DNA from: Phycisphaerae bacterium
GTDB lineage: Bacteria > Planctomycetota > Phycisphaerae > Phycisphaerales > UBA1924
Length of the DNA: 41,096 nucleotides
Reading direction: 5' to 3'
Assembly (NCBI GenBank): GCA_030429485.1
Contig: JAUIFD010000009.1
Location: 1-41,096 of the forward strand
Shown: positions 8,950 to 17,508 of the stretch, one piece after another
Layout: each line of letters begins with the position of its first letter
Numbering within the stretch: position 1 is the first letter of the stretch
Translations under genes and position numbers: made by a program
The notes under the pieces: model-generated
Databases searched by the model: none
Told to the model about the DNA's origin: nothing
Seen by the model: the letters and a program-made list of their open reading frames with translations, nothing else

Positions 8950-10584
8950 ATGGCGGATCATCACGACGTTGAAACCGCGAAGGCCGGGCTGGAGCCCATC
9001 ACGATCGAGCGCCTGGCTCGCCCGTTCCAACGCTTCGCGCGACTCTCGAGCGCCGGCGGTCTCGTGCTGCTCGCGGCGACCGTCGCCGCGCTGATCTGGG
9101 CCAACTCCGAAGCCGGGCACACCTACGACCGGATCTTCCACGGGACGTCGCTCTCCGTCGTCGTTGAGGACGCCCCGCACGAACAGCATCAGGCGGCGGA
9201 AGGTCACGCCGAAGGCGAGGACCACACCGACCACGCGCCAGCGACCGATCACGACGCCGCCCCCGGACAGGGCGGGGCGGGCGACGGGCACGAACCCGCC
9301 CGCGCGGAGCCCGACGAGGCGACGCACACGCAGCCGACCGACGAGGACCACCACCAACCCGAAGCGCACATCAATCTCAACTTCCACCTCGTCCACTGGA
9401 TCAACGACGCGCTGATGGCGGTGTTCTTCCTGCTGGTCGGGCTCGAGATCAAGCGCGAGATCCTCGTCGGCGAGTTGGCGTCGCCCAGGCGTGCAGCCCT
9501 CCCGATCGTCGCCGCCATCGGCGGCATGATCGTGCCCGCGGTCATCTACACCGCGTTCAACTTCTCGGATTCGCACGGCTCACGCGGGTGGGGCATCCCG
9601 ATGGCGACAGACATCGCCTTCGCGCTGGGCATCCTCGCGCTGCTCGGCTCACGCGTGCCCAACTCGCTTCGCGTGTTTCTCACCTCGCTGGCGATCGTGG
9701 ACGACCTCGGCGCCCTTGTCGTCATCGCGATCTTCTACACCGACAAGCTCGACACCAGCGCCCTGATGTACGCCGGCCTCGTGCTCGGCTTCCTCTACAT
9801 GCTCAACCTGCTGGGCGTGCGCTCCATCCTCGCCTACCTCATCCCGGGCATCGTGCTCTGGTACTTCGTGCTCATCTCCGGCGTGCATGCGACGATCGCG
9901 GGCGTGCTGCTCGCGTCGGCGATTCCCGCCTCCTCGCGCGTCAACTCCGAGCGGTACCTGCGGTTCACGCGGGCGGCGCTCAAGGTCTTTGAACGGGCTG
10001 CGGACCCTGGGCGGCGAGTGAACTCCAACTCGATGCAGCGCGCCGCGGTGATCGCGATCGAGGAGAACAACCGCCTGATCCTCCCGCCCCTGCACCGCAT
10101 CGAGCACGGGCTGAACCCCTGGGTGGCGTTCCTGATCATCCCGATCTTCGCCCTGGCCAACGCCGGCGTCGTGGTGCCCGACGGCGGGCTGCTCGAGGCC
10201 GTGCGCGGCAACGTCTCGGTGGGGGTGATCCTCGGGCTGTTCATCGGCAAGCCGATCGGCGTCGTGCTGGCGTCGTTCCTTGCCGTCAAGACGGGGCTCG
10301 CCAAGCTGCCGGCGGGAGTCACCAAACGCCACATCATCGGCGCGGGGTGCCTCGCCGGCATCGGTTTCACCATGGCGATCTTCATCGCGAACCTCGCGTT
10401 CAAGCCCTCCGCCGACGCGAGCCAGGCCGAACTCGTCGAAGCCGCAACCAACCTGCAGCACGCGATCATCGGCATCCTGCTCGCGTCCGCGGCGTCATCG
10501 GTCGTCGGGCTGCTCATCCTCGCGACCTCACCACGCAAACCCGAACCGGAGCCCGAGGAACTCGGCCCCGAAATCCACGTGTAA
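8950..10584 (+). CDS. nhaA: Na+/H+ antiporter NhaA with a His/acid-rich loop insertion
   Basis: The 544-aa protein is an NhaA inner-membrane Na+/H+ antiporter. After the first membrane helix (about 35-52) there is an insertion at about residues 73-140 with 11 histidines and many Asp/Glu. The core resumes at INLNFHLVHWINDALMAVFF. Family landmarks are PMATDIAFALGIL (Asp221, equivalent to E. coli Asp133) and SLAIVDDLGALVV (Asp251/Asp252, equivalent to Asp163/Asp164), so transport residues are intact. Typical NhaA proteins are near 390-450 aa; the insert explains most of the extra length. GGTGGAGC lies 12-19 nt before the ATG. The insert falls in the loop between helices 1 and 2, which is periplasmic in E. 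coli NhaA, and might bind metal or sense pH (inference). Confidence 0.95.
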   Translation: MADHHDVETAKAGLEPITIERLARPFQRFARLSSAGGLVLLAATVAALIWANSEAGHTYDRIFHGTSLSVVVEDAPHEQHQAAEGHAEGEDHTDHAPATDHDAAPGQGGAGDGHEPARAEPDEATHTQPTDEDHHQPEAHINLNFHLVHWINDALMAVFFLLVGLEIKREILVGELASPRRAALPIVAAIGGMIVPAVIYTAFNFSDSHGSRGWGIPMATDIAFALGILALLGSRVPNSLRVFLTSLAIVDDLGALVVIAIFYTDKLDTSALMYAGLVLGFLYMLNLLGVRSILAYLIPGIVLWYFVLISGVHATIAGVLLASAIPASSRVNSERYLRFTRAALKVFERAADPGRRVNSNSMQRAAVIAIEENNRLILPPLHRIEHGLNPWVAFLIIPIFALANAGVVVPDGGLLEAVRGNVSVGVILGLFIGKPIGVVLASFLAVKTGLAKLPAGVTKRHIIGAGCLAGIGFTMAIFIANLAFKPSADASQAELVEAATNLQHAIIGILLASAASSVVGLLILATSPRKPEPEPEELGPEIHV

Positions 10585-10626
10585 CACCACACCCGCGCGG
10601 TAGCATGCACGGACAGGAGGTCCGCC

Positions 10627-11451
10627 ATGCATCGAGCGTGCGCACTGGCAGGGTTGCTGCTCGTCATCGCGTCGGCTCGCGCTGACGTCGTCGAACGAGC
10701 CATCGAGTACGACCACGATGGCGTGACGATGCGCGGGACGCTCGTCTACGACGACGATCTCGCTTCGCCCGACCAACCCGCGCCGGGCGTACTCCTCTGC
10801 CATGAGTGGTGGGGACTCAACGACTACGCCAAGCGTCGCGGTCGCATGCTCGCCGCGCTCGGCTACGTCGCCTTCTGCCTCGACATGTACGGCGTGGACG
10901 ACGACGGCGAGGTCCGCGTCGCTGACACTCGAGAGGGCGCCATCGCCCTCGTCGGGCCTGTCTACGGCGATCGAGATCTGATGAAGGCCCGCGCGAGGGC
11001 GGGGCTCGAGGTGCTCGCGTCGCAACCGATGGCCGACAAAGCCCGCCTCGCCGCGATCGGCTACTGCTTCGGCGGCACCGTCGCGCTCGAGCTCGCTCGC
11101 TCCGGCGCGCCACTCGTCGCCACCGTCTCCTTCCATGGCAACCTCTCCACCACAGAGCCGGGTGGCGCGCGCATCCGCGGCTCGGTGCTCGTCTGCCACG
11201 GCGCGGCCGATCCACTCGGCGGACCAACGATGGTCGACGACTTCATCGCCGAGATGGAGCACGCGGGGGTCGACTACCAGCTCATCGAGTACGCGGGCGC
11301 CGAGCATGCCTTCACCAACCCGGCCGCCGACGGCATCGAAATGGACGGCGTTGGGTACAACGAGCCCGCCGACCGGCGTTCCTGGCGACACATGCGCATG
11401 TTCTTCGATGAAATGCTCGGCGAGACCCGCGCGCAAGCGGAGGGCCGCTGA
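10627..11451 (+). CDS. Secreted dienelactone hydrolase-family protein
   Basis: The 274-aa protein has an alpha/beta-hydrolase fold of the dienelactone hydrolase family. A signal peptide is seen at the N-terminus (MHRACALAGLLLVIASARA). The catalytic triad can be placed: nucleophile Cys147 in GYCFGG, Asp195 in HGAADP and His227 in AEHAFTNP. The CHEWWGLNDY motif (58-67) is typical of the family. Substrate is unknown; many members are general esterases or act on cyclic lactones. The ATG at 10627 is preceded by a strong ribosome site, GACAGGAGG. The following small membrane-protein gene starts 1 bp after this stop codon, so the two are almost certainly co-transcribed. Confidence 0.9.
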   Translation: MHRACALAGLLLVIASARADVVERAIEYDHDGVTMRGTLVYDDDLASPDQPAPGVLLCHEWWGLNDYAKRRGRMLAALGYVAFCLDMYGVDDDGEVRVADTREGAIALVGPVYGDRDLMKARARAGLEVLASQPMADKARLAAIGYCFGGTVALELARSGAPLVATVSFHGNLSTTEPGGARIRGSVLVCHGAADPLGGPTMVDDFIAEMEHAGVDYQLIEYAGAEHAFTNPAADGIEMDGVGYNEPADRRSWRHMRMFFDEMLGETRAQAEGR

Positions 11452-11452
11452 G

Positions 11453-11728
11453 GTGCGGACCGGGCTGGGGTGCGTGCTCGCCGGCGTCGGCATGCTCGTC
11501 GTCCTCACCGGCATTGGCGGCGCTCTATGGGCCCTCGTGGGGCTCTACGCCGGCGCGATCAACGACCCACTCGGACAGCCCGAAGGCACCGAGGCCCATG
11601 TCGAGCATGCGATGCTGATCTGGGTCGGCGTCGGTGCGGTGGGCATCGTGCCGCTCGCGATCGGCTCTGCGCTGCTCAAGGCCAAGGCCGCAGCCAAGCT
11701 GCGGAAGGCGCTGTCCGGTCGAGGCTGA
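11453..11728 (+). CDS. Small two-helix membrane protein, unknown function
   Basis: A 91-aa product from a GTG at 11453, one base after the stop of the hydrolase gene, with GGAGGG at 11439-11444 as a ribosome site inside that gene. Two hydrophobic segments are visible, at about residues 5-33 and 53-74, separated by a short polar stretch (LGQPEGTEAHVEH) and followed by a Lys/Arg-rich C-terminus (KAKAAAKLRKAL), consistent with both ends in the cytoplasm. I recognise no family. The reading frame is open further upstream, but that part lies inside the hydrolase gene in another frame and is not expected to be coding. Confidence 0.65.
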   Translation: MRTGLGCVLAGVGMLVVLTGIGGALWALVGLYAGAINDPLGQPEGTEAHVEHAMLIWVGVGAVGIVPLAIGSALLKAKAAAKLRKALSGRG

Positions 11729-11769
11729 CTTAGACTCCGCGCGACGGCGAGTCGCCGAGGGAGACCGAT

Positions 11770-14700
11770 ATGAAACGGGGCGCATGCGCACTGATATTGG
11801 CGATGGTGAATACCGCCGGCAACGCCCAGGCGATCCGCCTCGGACCCTACCTGCAAGACGCCACCCCAACCAGCATGTGGGTGGGGTGGGAAACGACAGG
11901 CGCCACGACCAGCCTCGTCGACTACGGGCTCTCGGCGAGCTCACTGACCCAGACCGCTGTCGGCTCGTCTACCGCGAGCCAAGGCGCCGCGCGCATCCAC
12001 CACACCCAAATCACCGGGCTCGCGCCCGACACCGCGTATTACTACCGAGTCCGCACCGCAACGACCACGAGTGGCGTGTTCCGCTTCCGCACGCCCCCAC
12101 TGCCGAGCGACGAGCAGCCCTTCCGCTTCGTTGCCTACTCCGATACGCAGGGCGGTCCGGTGCCCGACAAGCACACGGAGGTTATTAACGAGGGCGTCAT
12201 CGCCTTCGTGCATGACAACTTCGGGCCCAACATCGAGGACGAACTCGCGTTCGCCATCGAGCCGGGCGACCTCGTGGATTCCGGAGTGGTCTATGAGCAG
12301 TGGAAGACGCAGTACTTCGACGAAGAGCAGAACCTGCTCCAGCACATCCCGATGTACGCCGTCCCCGGCAACCACGAGGGCGACTCACACTGGTTCTTCG
12401 ACTACTTCAAGCTGCCGGAGAATGGGACGCCGGGCTTCCTCGAGCACTGGTGGTACAAGGACCACGGCAACGTGCGCATCATCGGGTGCGATTCCAACGG
12501 CGCCTACCGCATCCAACAGCAGCTCGACTGGATCGACGGCGTGCTCGCCGAAGCCGCAACAAACGACGAGATCGACTTCGTCTTCGCGCAGATGCACCAC
12601 CCGCACCTCTCCGAAGCATGGACCCCGGGCAACACGCCGTACGTCAGCCAGATCGTCGCCAAGCTCGAGGCCTTCTCCGACGCGACGGGCAAGCCGACGA
12701 TCCACTTCTTCGGGCACACGCACGCCTACTCGCGCGGACAGAGCAGAGACCACAACCACCTGATGGTCAACGTCGCGACGGGGGAGGGCAGCATCGACTA
12801 CTGGGGGCTCTACCCGCGAGCGGACTATCCCGAGTATCAGAAGACCTTCGTCAACTGGGGCTTCGTGCTGATGGAGGTGGAAGCGGGCGACGACCCCAAG
12901 TTCCGCCTGCGTCGCGTCAGCCGAGGCAACCAGTACGAGCCTCGCGACAACGATGTGATGGACGACATCACGATCCGAGTCAACAACACCCCGCCACAGA
13001 CCCCGACACCCGTCTCGCCCCCCGACGGCACAAGCGATGTGCCCGCTGAGGGCGCCACGCTCCAGGCGTCAGCGTTCGTCGACGCCGATGACACGCTCCA
13101 CCTCGAGAGCCAGTTCCAACTCACGACCGTCTCGGGCGACTACTCCAACCCTGTTGACGAATGGATCCGGTACGAGAACTGGTACGCCCCGCCAGACGTC
13201 ACCGGCCCGGCCAACGGGTACTACTCGGTGAATACGGTGACGGACCCCGATATCACGCGCGTCACGCTCGGCCAGCTCGCGGAGTTCACGCCGTACTACT
13301 GGCGCGTGCGCTACCGCGACGAATCGCTCGGATGGTCCGACTGGTCCGACGAATACTCGTTCACCACCGGCGCGCTGCCCAAGGGCGCCTGCTGCCTGCC
13401 CGACGGCGCCTGCGACCAACTCACCGACGACGCGTGCGCCGCGCTCCGCGGCGCGTGGCTCGGGCTCGACGCCCAGTGCGACTGCCCGCCGGTCGTGGCG
13501 CTGCTGTCCGAGGACTTCGACATGATTCCGCTCGGGCCCAACGTCGACGAGCCCGCACCCGGTCAGCACGTATGGTCACCCAACGCGCCAGCGAACTGGG
13601 CGCTCGACCGCACCGGCATGCCCACGGGCGGCGTCACGGAGTGGCGTGGTTGGTCGTTCGTCGATCCCGCGTGGTGGGTCCAGGCCGCGGGCGATCAGGA
13701 CCGATCCGCGTTCATCCGAGCGAGCGGGGTCGTCGCCGTCGCCGATCCCGACGAATGGGATGACGCGGCACACACGCCCGGCACGTTCAACTCTTCGCTC
13801 ACGACGCCCGACATCGTTCTCGGCGGCGTGCAGGCCGACTCCGTGCGCCTGATTCTCGATTCGTCGTTCCGTCCCTACGAAAACCAAACCGGACTCATCG
13901 AAGTGACCTTCGACGGCGGCGCGACCTGGGACAACCTCCTCACGCTCGACACCGACTCCATCCCGGGCGGACAATCGAGCCTCGAACGCGTCAACGAGAC
14001 CCTCGTGCTGAACATCGACAACCCGAGCTCCGGCACGATGCAGGTCCGCTTCTCGATGCTCAACGCGGGCAACGATTGGTGGTGGGCGTTCGACAATCTG
14101 CTCATCGTCGGCACGCCGATCACGGGCTCGCCCCACACGCTGCTCGATGAGGACTTCGAGAGCATCCCGCTCGGCCCGTTCATCTCGCCCTCCGAACACG
14201 GTGGTGACGGCACCGACTGGACCGACGTTCTGCCCAGCGGATGGATGCGCGACAATCTGGCCACGCCAGCCGATGGCCCGCCCGAGTTCTTCGGCTTCAA
14301 CGTGCTCGACAAAGCTTCGTGGATCGCGACAGCCGACGATCAGGCCCGCTCGACGTTCACGCGCGGCGAGGGCGCGGTCTTGGTCGCTGATCCCGATGAA
14401 TACGACGATCTGGGCGATATCGACCCCGACCGCTTCAACGTGCTTGTGCAAACACCAGTGATGAACCTCGCCGGCGCACGCGCGGGGAGCGTCACGATCC
14501 AGTTCGACTCGAGCTTCCGTCCCTACGACGCGGAGACCGGGCTCGTCGAAGTCAGCTTCGACGGCGGCTCGGCCTGGGACACGCTGCTCACCCTCAGCGC
14601 AGCGACAGCGGGCGGCGCCTCAAGCCTCGCACGAGCCGATGAGCGTGTTTCCCTCGCGGTCGACAACCCCGCGTCAGGCACGATGACCGTGCGCTTCTCC

Positions 14701-14937
14701 CTGCGTGATGCCGGCAACGACTGGTGGTGGGCGTTCGACAACCTCTCGATCCGAGGCGAGTGCCTCGCGGATCTCGCAGCACCGTTCGGCTCCATCGACA
14801 CCAACGACTTCTTCGCCTTCCTCGCGCTCTACCAGACGGGCGACGCCCAAGCCGACGCAAACGACGACGGACAAATCAACACCAACGACTTCTTCGCATT
14901 CCTCGCCGCGTACCAAGCGGGGTGCCGAGGCGCGTAG
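11770..14937 (+). CDS. Large secreted purple-acid-phosphatase-like metallophosphoesterase with duplicated C-terminal modules and dockerin-like tail
   Basis: The 1055-aa product has a short signal peptide, then a fibronectin-III-like N-domain (about 20-108) as in purple acid phosphatases. The metallophosphoesterase domain follows (about 118-390) with metal-binding motifs YSDTQ (Asp125), PGDLVDSG (Asp167), PGNHEGD (Asn201, His202), QMHHPH (His276) and FGHTHAYSR (His315, His317). A second FnIII-like domain lies at about 412-532, then a Cys-rich linker (CCLPDGACDQL) and two copies of a ~210-residue module starting at EDFDMIPLG and EDFESIPLG. The last ~50 residues are two EF-hand-like repeats (DTNDFFAFL, then DANDDGQINTNDFFAFL). 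GAGGGAGA precedes the ATG. It is probably an extracellular phosphatase or phosphodiesterase; the substrate is unknown. Confidence 0.88.
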   Translation: MKRGACALILAMVNTAGNAQAIRLGPYLQDATPTSMWVGWETTGATTSLVDYGLSASSLTQTAVGSSTASQGAARIHHTQITGLAPDTAYYYRVRTATTTSGVFRFRTPPLPSDEQPFRFVAYSDTQGGPVPDKHTEVINEGVIAFVHDNFGPNIEDELAFAIEPGDLVDSGVVYEQWKTQYFDEEQNLLQHIPMYAVPGNHEGDSHWFFDYFKLPENGTPGFLEHWWYKDHGNVRIIGCDSNGAYRIQQQLDWIDGVLAEAATNDEIDFVFAQMHHPHLSEAWTPGNTPYVSQIVAKLEAFSDATGKPTIHFFGHTHAYSRGQSRDHNHLMVNVATGEGSIDYWGLYPRADYPEYQKTFVNWGFVLMEVEAGDDPKFRLRRVSRGNQYEPRDNDVMDDITIRVNNTPPQTPTPVSPPDGTSDVPAEGATLQASAFVDADDTLHLESQFQLTTVSGDYSNPVDEWIRYENWYAPPDVTGPANGYYSVNTVTDPDITRVTLGQLAEFTPYYWRVRYRDESLGWSDWSDEYSFTTGALPKGACCLPDGACDQLTDDACAALRGAWLGLDAQCDCPPVVALLSEDFDMIPLGPNVDEPAPGQHVWSPNAPANWALDRTGMPTGGVTEWRGWSFVDPAWWVQAAGDQDRSAFIRASGVVAVADPDEWDDAAHTPGTFNSSLTTPDIVLGGVQADSVRLILDSSFRPYENQTGLIEVTFDGGATWDNLLTLDTDSIPGGQSSLERVNETLVLNIDNPSSGTMQVRFSMLNAGNDWWWAFDNLLIVGTPITGSPHTLLDEDFESIPLGPFISPSEHGGDGTDWTDVLPSGWMRDNLATPADGPPEFFGFNVLDKASWIATADDQARSTFTRGEGAVLVADPDEYDDLGDIDPDRFNVLVQTPVMNLAGARAGSVTIQFDSSFRPYDAETGLVEVSFDGGSAWDTLLTLSAATAGGASSLARADERVSLAVDNPASGTMTVRFSLRDAGNDWWWAFDNLSIRGECLADLAAPFGSIDTNDFFAFLALYQTGDAQADANDDGQINTNDFFAFLAAYQAGCRGA
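13501..14760 (+). repeat. Internal tandem duplication inside the phosphatase-like gene
   Basis: Two ~210-codon units (13501-14136 and 14140-14760) encode the same domain. Matching landmarks in order: EDFDMIPLG / EDFESIPLG; the DQDRSAF / DQARSTF stretch; VADPDEWDD / VADPDEYDD; SSFRPYENQTGLIEVTFDGG / SSFRPYDAETGLVEVSFDGG; and GNDWWWAFDNL in both. Each looks like a beta-jelly-roll (lectin or CBM-like) domain. Divergence is clear at both DNA and protein level, so the duplication is not recent. Confidence 0.85.
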
Positions 14938-14952
14938 CCCGCCAGCACACGT

Positions 14953-17508
14953 TCACCGCGCCACGAGCCGCTCGTTTCCGGCATTCCACCGCATGCTCCC
15001 AGCCCGTACCTCGCCGTCACGCTCGATCTCGGCCCACACCCACCCATCGCGGGCGGTGACAAACCACGCGCGCCCCGCGCGGTGCAGGGTCCATCGCGGA
15101 TCACCCACGCGGCTCGGCCCCGTCGACTGGATCACCACCATCGGATCGACGCGGTCCAGGAACCCGCGCGCAAACGTGGTCGCGCTCCCGTGATGAGGAA
15201 GCTCCAGCAAGTCCGCTTGAACGTCGTGCGCGCCGAGCGCGTCGATGCCCGCTTCCTGGATGTCGCCGGTGAGCAGCACCCGCCGCCCGCTCGGCGTCTC
15301 GATCCGCGCCACGAGCGAATGGTCATTCACGTTCGCGAGTACTCGCGCGTCGGGCGGACCGAGAAACGTCACGGTGCATCGCCCGAACGAGCGCACCTCA
15401 CCGCTCGCGACCAGCTCCACCGCGATGCCATGCTCCTCGAGATGCTCAAGGAGATACCCCGCAGCTCCCTCACGCCCCGCGTCCTCCAGGAACATGCGGT
15501 GCATGAGCACCCGCTCGACGCCGAGTCGCTCCGCCACTTCAGGCAACGCCGAATAGTGGTCGAAGTTGGCGTGCGTGATAACGGCCGTTGACGCACGCCG
15601 GATGCCCACCGCCCCCATCGCCGCGGGAAGTTCGTAGACCCCGACGCCCGGCGCGAGCGAGCCGCAGTCCCACATGAGCGTCTCGCCGCCCGAGCGCAAG
15701 ACGTGGCACGTCCCGTCGCCGACCGCAAACGTGTCGAGGCGAAGGTCTGGCGCCCGCACGCCCGCCGCGGCAAGCTCCACCCCCGTCCAACACGCCACCG
15801 ACGCCAGCAACACCAGCGAACGGCGCAGCCCGCGCCGCCCCGGATTCGCGAAGAGGTAGACCGCGCCGCACGTCCACGCGAGCGCGAGCGGGAGCGACAG
15901 GTGCGCGATGCGCACGCTCGTCCCGGGAAGCCCATCGAGCCACGCGACCGCCCCCACGACCACGCCGCTCAGTTGATCCACCGCGCCGGCAGCCCATCCC
16001 CCCCACGCGGGGACAGCCATCCCGACCCCGAGCGCCATCGCGCCGAGCCACATGACCAGCGTGACGAGCGGCGTAACGACAACTGTCGTCAAGGGTGCGA
16101 GCGGCGCGAGCACACCCGCAGCGTGCGCGATCCACGCCATCGACACACCCCAGCACAGCACGCTCGCGGCGCAAAGGCGCTGCACGCCCTCGAACCACCA
16201 TCGGCGTTCGAACGCGTCGGGCCGCTCGTAGCGCGGGCCAAACGGGCGGCGGAACAGACGGGCATGCGTGCGCGCGCCGAGCCACAGCAGCACCGCCGTG
16301 ATCCCCACCGAGAGCTGATACCCGAGCGTCCACAGGTCGGTCGGTCGCCAGAGCGCAAGTCCGAGCGCCACCCACGCCAGCACGCCGAGGCGATCGTGCC
16401 GACGGCCGAACGCCTCGCCCGCGAGCAGCGCGATCACCATCACCCCCGCGCGCACGATGGGTGGGCGCGCGGGCACCACGCACATGTAGACCAGCACGAA
16501 CAGCGCCACCGCGATCGGCTCCACCCACCCACGATCGCCCGTGAGGCGTACGACAAACAGCGCCGCCCCCGCGAGCACCGCGAGGTGAAACCCGGAGATC
16601 GCCAGCATGTGGGCCACACCCTGGCGTGCGAACGCGCGCATCAGGGGATTCGCGTCCTGCTCGCGTTGCCCCAGAAGCAGGGCGCGCGTCATCGGGGTGG
16701 TCGTCTCGGGCGGAAGCACACGCTCCGCGCGATTGAGCAGGCCCTCGTGTGCTCGCGCCAGGCTCGCGCGCCACCGATCGACGCCCCGCGCGCGCCCGAC
16801 CACCCCGACCAGTGAAGCGTCGGACACCACGCCGGCGCCGACCTCCCCGCGCACCGCGCTCCACAGGCGCATGTCCGACATCCCCGGATTACGCGGCGGC
16901 TCGGGCGGCTCCCACAGCGCCGTCACCCGCACCACGTCCCCCGGCGCCACCCTGGGCTCGTCTCGACCCGGCACCAGCACGCGCGCGGTACCCGACACGC
17001 GCTGTCCCGACGGCACGTCCGTGCGCGCCCGGGCGGACAACTCGAACGACCACCCCTCGCGCGTCAGTCTGGAGAACGGCGCAAGCTCGCCGCCCGCACC
17101 GCGCCACGCGCTCGGTGAGGTCCGCACCACGCCCTCGATCGTCATCGGCACGCGCTCGACCGGCAACTCCGGCGGCGGGAGGTCGAACGCGAGCGAATCC
17201 ACCTGCGCTTCAAGCGCACGCGCCGTGTACCACGCCGCGCCGAACGCCACCGCGCCGCACGCGAGCGCCACCACACAAACGCGCCCCGTGACCAGAACCG
17301 CCACGCCAGCGAGCACCCCCCCAACCGCACCGAGCACCCACGCCGGCGCGACCATGCCTCGCGCCCAGAGCGCGTGAGCGCCCAGCATCCCCAACGCCAC
17401 CAGCGCGAAGCACGCCCACGCCCGGCGCGCGCCCGGCGACACCCGCCAACCCTGTCGGTCGTCGACCTGCACGCACAGAGCGTGACGCACGGAGTGTGTT
17501 CGGGTCAA
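14953..17508 (-). CDS. comEC: ComEC/Rec2-type DNA-uptake channel protein
   Basis: This 851-aa polytopic protein matches ComEC, the inner-membrane channel for single-stranded DNA uptake in transformation. It has N-terminal membrane helices and an OB-like region (DUF4131, about 60-220), then the competence domain with the hallmark AHMLAISGFHLAVLAG and many helices. A C-terminal metallo-beta-lactamase-like domain carries THANFDHYSALPEV, LLTGDIQEAG and ELPHHGSATTF. The start used is a TTG at 17508, which overlaps the upstream stop as TTGA, suggesting coupled translation; no clear Shine-Dalgarno site is seen, and in-frame GTG codons about 6 and 12 codons in are alternatives. The stop is 15 bp from the convergent phosphatase-like gene. 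Confidence 0.92.
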   Translation of the reverse strand: MTRTHSVRHALCVQVDDRQGWRVSPGARRAWACFALVALGMLGAHALWARGMVAPAWVLGAVGGVLAGVAVLVTGRVCVVALACGAVAFGAAWYTARALEAQVDSLAFDLPPPELPVERVPMTIEGVVRTSPSAWRGAGGELAPFSRLTREGWSFELSARARTDVPSGQRVSGTARVLVPGRDEPRVAPGDVVRVTALWEPPEPPRNPGMSDMRLWSAVRGEVGAGVVSDASLVGVVGRARGVDRWRASLARAHEGLLNRAERVLPPETTTPMTRALLLGQREQDANPLMRAFARQGVAHMLAISGFHLAVLAGAALFVVRLTGDRGWVEPIAVALFVLVYMCVVPARPPIVRAGVMVIALLAGEAFGRRHDRLGVLAWVALGLALWRPTDLWTLGYQLSVGITAVLLWLGARTHARLFRRPFGPRYERPDAFERRWWFEGVQRLCAASVLCWGVSMAWIAHAAGVLAPLAPLTTVVVTPLVTLVMWLGAMALGVGMAVPAWGGWAAGAVDQLSGVVVGAVAWLDGLPGTSVRIAHLSLPLALAWTCGAVYLFANPGRRGLRRSLVLLASVACWTGVELAAAGVRAPDLRLDTFAVGDGTCHVLRSGGETLMWDCGSLAPGVGVYELPAAMGAVGIRRASTAVITHANFDHYSALPEVAERLGVERVLMHRMFLEDAGREGAAGYLLEHLEEHGIAVELVASGEVRSFGRCTVTFLGPPDARVLANVNDHSLVARIETPSGRRVLLTGDIQEAGIDALGAHDVQADLLELPHHGSATTFARGFLDRVDPMVVIQSTGPSRVGDPRWTLHRAGRAWFVTARDGWVWAEIERDGEVRAGSMRWNAGNERLVAR

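Noticed and set aside
12300-13049. Frame inside the phosphatase-like gene
   Set aside because: Out-of-frame shadow; the metallophosphoesterase motifs run through the other frame.
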